From positions 625,166 through 689,165 of the forward strand of contig JAVSML010001163.1 in NCBI GenBank assembly GCA_038503035.1: a stretch of 64,000 bases of DNA. Reading direction: 5' to 3'. This document shows, one piece after another, positions 35,601-63,000 of this stretch (within the stretch, counting starts at the first letter, position 1; each line of letters starts with the position of its first letter). Made by a program: the position numbers and the translations under genes. The stretch is from Crocodylus rhombifer. Its lineage: Eukaryota; Chordata; Crocodylia; Crocodylidae. The notes beneath the pieces are model-generated. The model did no database searches and was not told the origin of the DNA. It was given only the letters and a program-made list of their open reading frames with translations.

Positions 35601-38600
35601 TGAGAGTGCTCTGACCCAATGCTTGTAGCACTTGCTTGAAGCATATTAACAGAGGCAGCTTTAACAGGTGTAATCATCCCAGCATAAATTTCATCCTAGT
35701 ACATAGGACCCATAAAAGGTTCATTTCCCACATGAGCCCTGAATTGGAGCTATGGAAAGGACCATGAGAGACCTGCAAGAGACTCTCTGCTCCCATTAGA
35801 GCAGAGAGAGAAATGCTTCACATAGGAAGGAGTGTAGAGCTGGTCCAAAAGCATTTCCTTTTTCCACAGCGAATCTTGATTATTTTTTTCATCCCAAACT
35901 CTCAATTTTTCAAACTTTGGGAGTATTTTTTGACAGAGTTAAATGTTCTGCATGTCAGAAAGCAAACTTTTTCTACAGAAAAAAACCCTGCTTAGTCCAA
36001 ACCTGTTTTTTCATGCAAAACCAGTTGCAATAGAAAACTTGCAGGCAGTTCTGACTGTGTAGAAGGTAACACTGGACATAGGACAGGAAGAGACCAGCAA
36101 TGGCAAGTGTTCACACCCCAGGCAAATGAAGACAAGAGGCAGGAGACATTATTCTAGCTCAATACTAGGACCTCACATGCAGAATGACTGAATTGTATCT
36201 TCTAGTAACACAAGTTGTATGTAATCTGCTGTCATGTAGAAATTGAACCAATCTATCTGCTTTTGTCTAAACTATTATGGTTTTATAGCCAGGCTAATAC
36301 TCAGCCATTGGTGTTGGTGGCATTGTATTAGATAGGCCATGTGTGTACCTTGTACTTTCCACCAAATTCATGAGCCTCATTTGCTTGTAGTTTGAAACCC
36401 AACCTAATTCTGGACGTTGTAGTCAGCTGTAGAGCTCCTGGCCAATGTCAGTAGTGCCATCATGTCATACAAGGTTCTTCATAAGTATGTTGGGCACCAT
36501 GATATTGAAAAGTCATCATGTCAGCATTCATCTGCTCATGTCATCCTAGTGAATGAAGAGGAAAGTGTGGAAGTGGAAGTAACTTAGCCATAACTGTTAA
36601 GGAATCAGGCTCTTTTAAAGTAGGAAGAAGCTGCCTCCTTGACTGAGGAGGATTTCTCTCCTACATGGCTGGAGTTTGTGTTGCATGATCCCATTCAAAG
36701 TGTTCCTTCAGTCAAGGCTGGCCCTAGCCTGGTGAAATGGGAAACTTCTTGTGCGGAGAGTTATCATACAGTCTTTCTGCAGGGTTGGTGAACCTCTCTT
36801 CTTGAGGTCAGTTGTTTCTTTATTGGTCCTGATTCTTCTGAGGCAGAGGGATGCTACCACTGCCAGGGTCATCTCATCCCTTTGCCAGTCTCTCCATACA
36901 CCAAGTGTGGCCCAGGCTTGGCATTAAATGTAAGGAGCTGAGATACACAGAGCAGTCACCCAAGCTGCAAGGGTGTTGAACCTGTCCTCTTGAGGTAGCC
37001 GATTCTCTCATCTCGATCTACATAGACGGCAGTAATTATAAGATCTCTTCCTCCTTGGATTGTCCACCAGTAATGCTATCCTGTAGTGCTGAGCAGAGGA
37101 TCAGCTGCCCTACTGGGGTAGGCTGATGCCAACCAATCTAGTAGTCAAGATTTCCTGCGGGGTGTCAACTCTGAACCCTCTTGTTGATAACCCTTGAGCT
37201 ACCATACCCTGCCTCCCTGACTTGCCATTGCACGTGAATGCTGTGGACCCTCATAAAACAAAAGTGCTGCCAACCTGAATCCCTCTTCACATTTGAATAG
37301 ATTATGGGTGAGTGCTTCAGGAGGAGCTATGCCAACTCTCTGAATACTCTGAGAAGTCTCAGGACCACTGACAGAGGGTTCAGAGAGCTGCCTGCTTAAT
37401 ATGCTTTAAGAGGCTGGTCCTGTATAAGCAGTGCCTTCCTCAGAGCAGTGCCTTTCACTGTCCCCAGTGAGGCCAGAGAAGTGTGTGGAAGAGGTCAGTA
37501 ATCTGTGGCTGGAACTGGGAGGCCATAATGAACGTGAAGTGCCTGTCCCAAAGGTCTGACCTAGGGCAGGTTTGACTTGGACCATTTTTGTAGAAGGCTC
37601 AACAGATGCCTATTTCTCGAGTGAGTTACCAGAGCTGGATTCAGAAGGGCCAGATGTATCTGGGATTAGATGACAGGAAAGTAGTTCTTTTTCAGTCTTG
37701 GAGGCTAGGACACTCTTGAATTTTTGGACACTTTTGAACATCTGCTGAGAAGAGTTCCAGTGAAAAAGGTGTCACAAGCAACCATTATTTTCCACTTCTC
37801 TCTATTGGTAAATTTTACATTGAATTTCCCTTTGTGCCTATATCTCTTTCTACCCTTTTCCCATCTAAATGTATTAAAACATCTTACTCCTTTTCAACCC
37901 CTCTTTCTAGAGTTCTCAGAGTGATCACAATAATTCTGTACTTGCTTAGATTAACTAATGGCTGAATCAGCCACTGGGGACAAACAGACGCCAAATAACC
38001 TGAAAATGGATCTCTGGCGGGGTTAGAAAAATCAGCCTTCCATGATTGTCAGATGGGTAATTCCTCACTACTATACCAAAACATAAGAAAGACAGAACTA
38101 CCAGTATTTTCTAGCCACCTGCCCTGTATGCGTGAGGTTCAATCCTGCAAGGCACGTGACATTGCCGTGAGGTGCTGAACATCTCAGGGTTCCATTTATG
38201 TCAGAAGTACCCAGAGGGTTGCTGATCTATGCTCTTTACACTCATTAGAAATGCTTCCTCTATTGTCTACTTTCTGGCTTCTGTGGCTTTTAGCCTCTTC
38301 AGAACCATATAATTTTAACACAGTTTATTGACTTTGGAGAGAAATATGCAGTAATTTTTTTTTAAATGCTCTAAGTAACTTTTAAGAAGTCTGGCATTAT
38401 ACTGCACCCTGTCAGAAGCAAATAAAACAAATGGCTCCTTTCTTTTTTCCCTTTTGTTATAATGCTGTTAATTGGCAAATAATAGCAAATACTACATGAA
38501 AAAAATGTAGTTTGACTCTAACCATCAAAGACATGCATGTATCCCTAGCATTTGTAGAAAAAGTTAATACATGCAACGGATCTGAAAAGCAAGTTCAGAG

Positions 38601-39961
38601 CTACCTAAATCTCCACGCAGACCGCTGACACCTGCACCCCCTTGCCAACTTTGAGTGCAAAATGTAAAGCAAGCAATTTTCCTTTTCCTGATGTTGTGTT
38701 TCATTTTTCAGAACAAACGTAACGAGGTCCACATTCACACAGAGAGAAATCCATCTTTGGATCCGTAATTGAATCTACGTATTAGAATAATAATTCCATA
38801 GATGATAAATGATTTGTACATTTTGCAAGTACATACAGTCCAGAGGTGCATTCGGTATTTTAGAATGCTTCCCTAAAACTAGTTTAAAGAATGCAGATGG
38901 CTTTACATACATTTTGCTGCTTTAAAGACTTTAAAAACACTGGCTCAGCTGTTAAAAAGAACGGAGTTTGCAGTTGACTACACTAATCATGTAGAATTCC
39001 ATCCCACATTAAGCACCGAGTACAGTGAACTATGTTTAGTTTATTTCAATGAAAATTAAAAGTAGTAAATCACCCTCATTGGCTCATCCGGAAAACCAGC
39101 TTTTCTTGGTCTGTCTTCACGACGGGTCCTCAAAATCTGTTTGGCTTCTTTTTCAGTGAAAATCGGTGAAGCATCTAAAGTGAGAGCAGGGATTGAGGGT
39201 GAAGTTAACAAGTTAATATTTTATCTTTCAGGTCTGTAAGTGAAATGTTTTCAACCCTGATTTTTCTGAGCAGACAAAGTGTTCTTTCATCCCAGCACCT
39301 TCCCAAGGGATATTACATTCCAGAAGAGAGGAGTGGAATTTTAAATGCTTTTATAATATATTTGTGCTTCTTATAACCTAGTCCTGCTACTGAAAAGCAA
39401 AACCTACACAGAATACTATTTATTAATGTTCCTGTTCAAAATTATTAAAAAAAATTAACAGCATCTTCTTCTTAAGTGCATTTAATAATCCTTCCAGGTT
39501 TTTTTGTTAAATGCTGCATTACCTTCAGGATTGTTATTCAGACAAAGTGACTGATCAGACTTTCATTGGACTAAGTATTAAGCTAAAGAAACTGCATTAA
39601 ATATTAAGTTAGCAGATCCCTGATAAACCAATGACATCAAAATGCCTTTTTAGGTTTTTTATGAATAAATGTAGCAATGCAGAGAGTAAACCATGTTCTA
39701 TAGCAGAATAATTGTAACTATCAGTTTTATTAATTTTATTGGTTTTATTGAAAGGCTGCAGTGTATCATGATATTTAAATGTTATTATACTATGAATGAT
39801 TAACTGAAATATGAACATATTTATATATAAGGTTGAAACACTAATGTTATAATACAACCCTGCACATTTACAGTCCTAAGTAGATTTGTTTTATAAAATC
39901 TCTTACCTGCAAAAGTGGTAAGGAGGACCAAAACAAAGATAAACACAAGTAACTTCTTCAT
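32557..39961 (-). CDS. C17orf67: C17orf67 orthologue, complete three-exon small secreted protein
   Basis: The coding exons are 39961-39907, 39174-39074 and 32673-32557 (minus strand), totalling 273 bases: 90 residues plus TAA. Phases join exactly (18 codons + 1 base; 2 bases + 33 codons; 39 codons with stop). Residues 1-18 (MKKLLVFIFVLVLLTTFA) are a clear signal peptide. DASPIFTEKEAKQILRTRR follows, then a Pro-rich GFPDEPMR, then RSEEQFLEHWLNPYC and a YPV C-terminus. The human protein is about the same length with the same signal peptide, a TEK-AKQ-LRSRR-like stretch, FPDEPMR and EEQFLEHWLNP. Function is unknown in any species I know of; it is inferred to be secreted. R34-T-R-R37 fits a furin site, and C78 and C82 are the only cysteines of the mature part. 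The ATG (AAAATGA context) is the only start before the signal peptide. It is head-to-head with DGKE, as in human. Confidence 0.93.
32674..39073 (-). other. C17orf67 intron 2 (6.4 kb)
   Basis: GT at 39073-39072 and AG at 32675-32674 bound the intron. No further exon, RNA gene or confidently named mobile element was recognised inside. The stretch 36060-37720 is unusually free of recognisable repeats and has no long open frame; I cannot say what it is. Confidence 0.7.
39074..39174 (-). CDS. C17orf67: C17orf67 coding exon 2
   Basis: The acceptor CACTTTAG precedes ATGCTTCACC at 39174. It encodes the rest of residue 19 to residue 52 (ASPIFTEKEAKQILRTRR ... FPDEPMR). The donor AGG|GTGATT is at 39073. 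The RTRR dibasic motif (residues 34-37) lies here. Confidence 0.94.
39175..39906 (-). other. C17orf67 intron 1 (732 bp)
   Basis: AT-rich intron, GT at 39906-39905 and AG at 39176-39175. Nothing else seen. Confidence 0.85.
39907..39961 (-). CDS. C17orf67: C17orf67 coding exon 1 (signal peptide)
   Basis: The ATG at 39961-39959 has an A at -3. The 18 codons form the signal peptide, and the first base of codon 19 is followed by the donor GCAG|GTAAGA, a strong consensus. Any 5' UTR exon further upstream cannot be seen. Confidence 0.94.
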
Positions 39962-40033
39962 TTTGATTCTGCTTTCTCTCAGTCAGTCCCAAAATGAATA
40001 ACATTGACTGAGGCATTAGCTACTCGAAGCGTG

Positions 40034-40041
40034 CTACGTCA
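40034..40041 (-). promoter_or_regulatory. Possible CRE/ATF-like site upstream of C17orf67
   Basis: The minus strand reads CTGACGTAGC about 75 bases before the start codon, containing the CRE half-site TGACG and resembling TGACGTA(A). The position is plausible for a proximal promoter, but no TATA box or initiator was identified, so this is a motif match only. Confidence 0.25.
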
Positions 40042-40370
40042 GTCACAGATGTTTATGCTCAGATTAATTTGATTTATGGTATGATTTTTGAAGACATCTG
40101 ATCCGAAGTTGTAACTATGGCTATTATCCACTGAAATGTTCTCAGTGTAACTCTGCTCTTGAAGAAAAGAAAAGGGAAAATCCTACTCTTACTCAGGTTT
40201 CAGAGTGACCTGGATAGTTTAACTTTGTGAAAATAAGATGTAGTAGAGTCAACATGGGGAGCTATGGTTTTAATGGTGTAAGAGAAATAATATTTTTGTT
40301 TGCTTGTTTTTAAAAGGCGCATGTCAGTCCTTGAGCCTTAATTTAGCAAGCAGCTGTTAATGGGACCTTT

Positions 40371-40900
40371 TCATAGATTTTTAGGGTCGGAAGAGACCTC
40401 AGTGGATCATCAAGTCTGACTCCCTGCCCTGGGCAGGGAAGAGCGCTGGGTTCAAATGACCCCAGCCAGGTGCTTGTCCAGCCTCCTCCTAAAGACCTCC
40501 AAGGTCAGGGAGAGCACCACCTCCCTTGGAAGCCGGTTCCAGACTCTGGTAACCCTCACTGTAAAGAAGTTCTTCCGGATGTCTAGTCGAAATCTGCTCT
40601 TGGTCAATTTGTGGCCATTGTTTCTAGTTACTCCAAGGGGCACCTTGGTAAACAGAGTATCTCCTATACCTTGCTGCCCCTTCTGCCCCCTCAGTAAATT
40701 TGTAGACAGCCACCAGATCCCCTCTCAGCCTCTCTGGCAGAGGCTGAAGAGATTCAGGTCCCTCCGTCTCTGCTCGTAGGGTTGTTCCTGCAGGTCCCTA
40801 ACCATACAAGTGGCCCTCCTCTGGACCCTCTTGAAGTTATCCGCATCCCTCTTGAAGTGCAGCGCCCAAAACTGGATGCAGTACTCCAGCTCTGTCAAAA
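40371..40900 (-). mobile_element. CR1 LINE fragment between C17orf67 and DGKE
   Basis: The minus strand encodes the CR1 ORF2 end: GVTRNNGHKL, RFRLDIRKNFFTVRVTRVWN and FRRRLDKHLAGVI. The 3' end lies at about 40371 (TCATAGATTTTTAGGGTCGG on plus). It is truncated at about 40900 inside the LEYCIQFWALHFKRD region. Frameshifts break the upstream part, so it is inactive. Confidence 0.88.
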
Positions 40901-41041
40901 ACTACTGTGGCTATAACCTTATAAGAGCACAGAATTACATCTTAATGCCTTGGGCTAACTTTTGCAAAGTTGAACTATCAGAGCTGAAAAATAAGATAAA
41001 TGTTATCAAACGAATATAATAATGAAAATCAATACACATTT

Positions 41042-41990
41042 AAGGGTGTTGGTCTAAGGACATAGGCAGGCAAGTTTTTTTGGGTAGATGCAATATCTTT
41101 GATTAGACCAACTAGTCAAAAACCAACTTTGATTAGACCCTGTTCCCCCAAACACCACCAGGAGTGACTAGAAATAATGGTCACAAGCTCACAGAGGGTA
41201 AATTCAGATTAGACATCAGGTGGCGCTACTTCATGGTCAGGGCGACTAGGATCTGGAACCAACTTTCAAGCGAAGTGGTGCTGGCTCCTATCTTGGGGGT
41301 CTTTAAGACAAGGCTAGACAATCACCTTGCTGGGGTTATTTGACCCCAGTACTCTTTCCTGCCATGGCAGGGGATCGGACTTGATGATCCGCTCAGGTCC
41401 CTTCCGACCCTACAAACTATGAAACTATGAAAGCAGTTGGAAAAAAGTTCTTTGCAAGCTTTCGGGCACCGGCACCCTTCTTCTGGCATAGGAAGTCTCT
41501 GCTGTTCTGAGATCTCCAAGGAATGAAAGAAGCTAAAAGTGTGACAGGATGTCAGTGAAAATGTAGATAGGTGGAAATTAGGAAAACAAAGGGTAGAGAA
41601 GGGAAGGGAGAGGGGAAAGGAAGGCAAAATAATGGCAAAGGTACGTAAGGGAAACTCTACTGTAGCTGAGTTCTAGGTAGAAAAGAGGCAGTCTGTGAAA
41701 AAGTAAATAGGTGGATATTAGGAAGGTAAATGGTAGAAAAGGAAGGGAGGAGAAGAAGGGAGGGGGGTAAAGAAAAGTGTAAATGGTAAGGTCAGGCAGA
41801 TACCTGGTGAATCAGATGTCAGGCAGCTGTAATGTGTCATAAATCCAATGTCCATATCCAATACATATTTAATTCTTCTATTGTAGGGAAAGCCAGTAGT
41901 GGCCAAGATTATAAATGTCCTGGTTAATGAGCATAATGTAAAGTGTCAAGTGAGGTAGTTGGTCATGTTAGTCTGAAGACAGGCAGGCAG
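41042..41990 (+). mobile_element. Unnamed sauropsid retroposon, interrupted by CR1
   Basis: The left part (41042-41139) has GTGTTGGTCTAAGGACATAG, GGCAGGCAAG and TTTGATTAGACCAACTAGTC. The right part resumes at about 41434 with GTTGGAAAAAAGTTCTTTGC, AAGCTTTCGGGC and CTTCTTCTGGCATAGG. This order is that of a widespread reptile repeat I cannot name with certainty. An A/G-rich block with GATAGGTGGAAATTAGGAAA is repeated as GTAAATAGGTGGATATTAGG about 120 bases later. A second head, TTAGTCTGAAGACAGGCAGG, occurs at 41968-41990. Confidence 0.55.
41140..41433 (+). mobile_element. CR1 LINE 3' end nested in older retroposon
   Basis: The plus strand carries AGTGACTAGAAATAATGGTC, ATTCAGATTAGACATCAGGT and GGACTTGATGATCCGCTCAG, ending in the tail AACTATGAAACTATGAAA. 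The sequence on both sides belongs to one older repeat, so the CR1 inserted into it. TTTGATTAGACC occurs at 41098 and again at 41128, which may be a by-product of insertion. Confidence 0.85.
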
Positions 41991-42479
41991 GTTGACACCC
42001 TTATAAACTAACTCACTCAGAAAGAAATAATGGGAAGTGAAGAGGGTGAGTTCAACGGTTGTATAGAGGACTATCCCATTTCCGACCAAATTTGCTTACA
42101 AGTTTCTGCGTTTTTAAAAACTGAATTGTATGCACTAGCTTCATATAAAGCAACATGTTTTGAGATGAGAAATGCCTTTTCTCTTCAGGAACAATAAGCA
42201 GGCAATCCAAAATCAACAGTTCAGTTCAGTTTACATTAGCATCCCCTACCCAAAGCAGGAGTGCCACTTCCTTGAATCACCATCACCACGCTATCAGTAA
42301 ACTGGATTTCAGCTGGAAATCACCAAACCAAACCCTGATTGGGCCTTGTAGAGTTTAGCTTATGAAGTCCTATACAATCACCTGCTGAAGTAGTGCAGTT
42401 CCAAGTGGTCAAATCTTTACACTATTTTGGTTAGCCTACAAGGTGCAAATCTACTCTGCCTTCTCAGTCAGGGGAAAAA

Positions 42480-42650
42480 AGCAGCATAATCTAATGAACT
42501 AAGCACAGAACCGGAAACAAGGAACGCATATAGTCTTTGATCCAAACTCTTGTCATTGACTTGCTATGCGGCCCTGCTCAAAAACACTTTTAACATTTTC
42601 GAAAGTAGCCACCAATTCGTGTGACTTTGTTTTTCCACTGCACAGCAAGG
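42480..42650 (+). repeat. Probable decayed MIR-like SINE
   Basis: TAATGAACTAAGCACAGAAC and GACTTGCTATGCGGCCCTG resemble the MIR core in order and spacing, but divergence is high. Confidence 0.35.
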
Positions 42651-43862
42651 GATGCCAACGTGTAGCTTCCAGTGAACGAAGCATGTATAACATTGACTTA
42701 TGAAATTGTTAATATTTTGTTTTCTAGTGTCTGGAAAGCAGCTCTTATTTCATTTTCAGACCTGCTTTAAACTCTACAGGAGGGAATCCTATGCATATTC
42801 ATTCTCGTTTAGACTTCGCTTTTCTTCCAACCGGTTGCTGTTTTCCCAAGTTTAAATACAAATCATTTGGGTTGAACCTATCTGGAAATACATTTGCTTG
42901 GGTATGTACTGATCAAAGAAAATTATTGCAGACTGATATAACGATGTTTAACAGATCCAATCAACCACTTAGATGACGCGACGAAGAGAAAAGCAATTAG
43001 CAAACAGGGGTCTGGATTGGAAAACGTTTCTGATACCGAAGCACCTGAAAGAGTCTGTCACGACTTTTCACATCAGCGGAGTTGCTCTTGAAGATCCCAT
43101 CCTTTATGGATGAACTGACGTTGATATCTTAAGTTTGGTACTGATAAAAATGCACTCGACTGAATACAAAATGAGCTCAGCAACCAAAATCAAAGGAGTA
43201 GGAAACAGAAAGTGATCAAAGAGTGCAGGGTGCCATCGCACTTGCTCCGACAAGCCTCGTTTTGTTCACCCTGTGAGGAACGATGAAGCAAAACGTGCAC
43301 GTTTCCACACGACGGAAAGCTGGCGGGAAGGCTTTTCCCCCAAAAAGAAGGGCAAGAATCAGATACAGAGGGGCCTGGTGAAAACAGAAACAGAAGGACA
43401 TGGGCCGCAAGATGGAAACACGGCGGGGAAAGCAAGCATTTTGAATTCCTTCAGCAACGCGGCCCAGCAAGACAAGGACGTCGGGGACAGCCACCTAACA
43501 CTGTCATAACCATCTCACCCGGCGGCAAGCGGAGCAGCGTTAATGCTGGAGCGCACAGGCTGGAGGCATGTAAGGAACTGCTGAATTTGGGGGCAGTTTT
43601 AGTGAAAAAAAAATGCAAGGAAAATCCTCTGCCCCTGGAAAGGTTGGGCAGCGCCTGCGGGGAACCAGGGGCCGCGTCCAGGCCGCTCCTGCCAGGGGCG
43701 GCAGCGAAGGGACACACCGGCTTCGCCTCAGCTCCGCGCTGCGGCTTGTACCCCGGATCATTACCCCCAAAAAGGGGGATGCTGGAAAGAAAGCTCCCCC
43801 CGGCCTCCTGCAAACCCGAGCTGCAGGCTGCACAGCCTCCCCGCCGCCGGCCATGTCCTCCC

Positions 43863-43875
43863 GTCTCCTAGCAAC
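43863..43875 (+). promoter_or_regulatory. Possible RFX (X-box) site
   Basis: GTCTCCTAGCAAC fits the X-box consensus GTNRCC-N-RGYAAC except at one position (T for R at the fourth base). It lies in the CpG-rich segment about 600 bases before the DGKE start codon. Motif match only. Confidence 0.3.
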
Positions 43876-43976
43876 CCGCAGCGCCCCCCCGCCCCCACCC
43901 CCACCCCCACCCGGCCCCGGCTGTTTCCGCTTCCGCTTTTGCAGCGGGCGGGTAGGGGAGGTAGGTGCAGCAGGGA

Positions 43977-44220
43977 GGGGGTCGTGGGCAAACCCTCTTG
44001 CATCGGGGCCCCCATACATCAGGACCCTCTGCATGAAGGGGAAGGGGTCGTGGGCAAGCCCCCTTGCATTGGGGCCCCCTTGGAAGGGGGGAGGGCCTTG
44101 CATTGGGACCCCTGCATGAAAGGAAGGGGGTCGTGGTGAAGCCCCCCTGCATTAGGACCCTGTGCACCAAGGGGAGGGGGTTGTGGGCAAGCCCCCCCGC
44201 ACTGGGGCAGGGGGCTCTAG
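43977..44220. repeat. GC-rich minisatellite in DGKE upstream region
   Basis: Four imperfect units each open with a GGGGTCGTGGGCAA-like block (about 43977, 44044, 44127 and 44177) and carry CTTGCATTGGGGCCCC or close variants. Unit spacing is uneven (67, 83 and 50 bases), so it is an old, degenerating tandem array. It lies about 245-490 bases before the DGKE start codon. Confidence 0.75.
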
Positions 44221-44356
44221 GCCCAGGGAGGACGGATCGGAGCTTGCCGGCAGGGGTCCCACCGGGCCGACGTGAGGGGCTCGCGGCAGGTTCGTGGGCT
44301 TTGGCACTCGGAGCGTGGGACGAGATGTGAGGTCTCTTTGGGCTGGAGGGGGAAAG

Positions 44357-44440
44357 ATGGTTGGTAAACCTGCCCGCAGGACCCCTGAGCTGTGGGGGGC
44401 AAGTCCCCACGTCCCCCTGCTCGCAGCTTGTTTGGTGTGA
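44357..44440 (+). other. Possible upstream ORF of DGKE mRNA
   Basis: ATG GTT GGT AAA CCT ... TGA gives 27 codons plus stop and closes 24 bases before the DGKE ATG. It would be a non-overlapping uORF only if transcription starts upstream of 44357, which cannot be told from the sequence. G follows the ATG; A is at -3. Confidence 0.3.
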
Positions 44441-44464
44441 AGGGGGAAAGCGGAGCTTGGAGGG

Positions 44465-61580
<17,116 letters not shown>

Positions 61581-63000
61581 GGACTGCAGAATTCAGTGTG
61601 TGTTACTAAAATCAATTTTAATGGAAATCCATAATTAGCTCTGTATTAAATATTCTATCTCAATAACAATACCTTTTCGATGCAGTAAGGTTATATTCTT
61701 GTGACTGGCAAAGGGATAAAAAAAAGCCATGCTTTCACTTTATTCATGAAAACTGTACCTTGCTTTCATGTATATTTCCCCATGATTTACACTGATGGTT
61801 CTTACAGCTAAATGTAGTTTAGTATGTCTCGAGAATATGATTTTCTGTTTTTTTTAAAATAAGCAGTGTGTGCTACTCCAACTTGAAAAAGACTTATTTG
61901 AGGAACACATGAAAGAAATAGCAAGGCAGGGCTTTGAATAATGGAGCTATCGTTTTAACAGGATCATTTCTTTGGTGGTGATTGGCAACATTTTAAAAAC
62001 ATATATTTTTGGAGGTAATAGAATTTGCCTCAACGTTATCTGAAAGTAGCCAAGAGGGAAATCATTTTGTTTACCACCTTGGTAATGAATATGGAGGTCT
62101 AGGCCAAGGTGAACAAATCAGGATCTATAACTTGTGTATATGTGAGTAGATTCAGGGAGAATGTAGTGATAGCTAAAACAACTCGAGAACCTTTATAAAC
62201 CTTTGGCCAGATCCTTACTCCAACCATTAGGTATCCAAATGACACTTATATACATATCTAAATGAAATCCTGTTCCACTCTGCTCGAGTCCCTGAAAAAC
62301 CATTAACACATTTACTTTTGTAACATGCTTATTTCTTAGCTTTTGCATTAACGCTTTTTCAAGAACCTGAGAAAGATTGCTTAGAATTACTCTCAAATGC
62401 CTTGGTATCATTTATATGCTTAATAGGTAGAGTAAGTTCCAGCCCTTTGTTTCCTGGTAGTATCATAAAAGGCAAAACATGATTTGCGTGATCACATATG
62501 GCCATTCCTGATGTACATATTCTGAATGTTTAATGGGACACATGAATGTTTTGTTTAGGTAGCCATCAAAGTTGTCTCAAAGCAAATACAGACATAATGG
62601 GAGCTTCTCAGGTTACGTAGTCATCCTGGTCAATAGAAGTCATTATCTGCTGTTTTGTTAGTGAGTACCGAAAGCTGACAAAAGCCAGGAGTTTCATGGT
62701 AAAACTATACCTGTGGAAGCCCGTTTATAAAAGACTCTGTCCTAAGAGCAAGTGATTTTATGTTGAATGTGTACTGTATAGTTAAGCACAGTGAGAAAAA
62801 TTAACAGGTGAGTCTTAGTTTCAGCACTGAATTTTCTTGTTGCTTTTGTCAATTTTGAGCTGTGGTCTTGACACTGAATTTTCTTTCATTATTCGTAAGC
62901 CAGAGTCCCCCCAAGTGACTTTCCTTTTATTTCACTGATATTTCATTGAAGGGACACTGCCAAGTACACTAGGCTGTACGCTTAGGTTTTGTAAAATAAA
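61581..63000 (+). other. Probable DGKE 3' UTR
   Basis: AT-rich, without open frames of note. ATTAAA at 61645-61650 and AATAAA at 62995-63000 are possible poly(A) signals. The end of the transcript cannot be fixed from the sequence; human DGKE has a long 3' UTR. Confidence 0.5.
62995..63000 (+). terminator. Possible poly(A) signal of DGKE
   Basis: AATAAA about 1.4 kb after the stop codon. A GT-rich element downstream was not obvious, so support is weak. Confidence 0.35.

Noticed and set aside
36060..37720. Repeat-poor stretch in C17orf67 intron 2 considered as a non-coding RNA or LTR element
   Set aside because: No terminal repeats, no open frames, no splice-site pairs that stand out.
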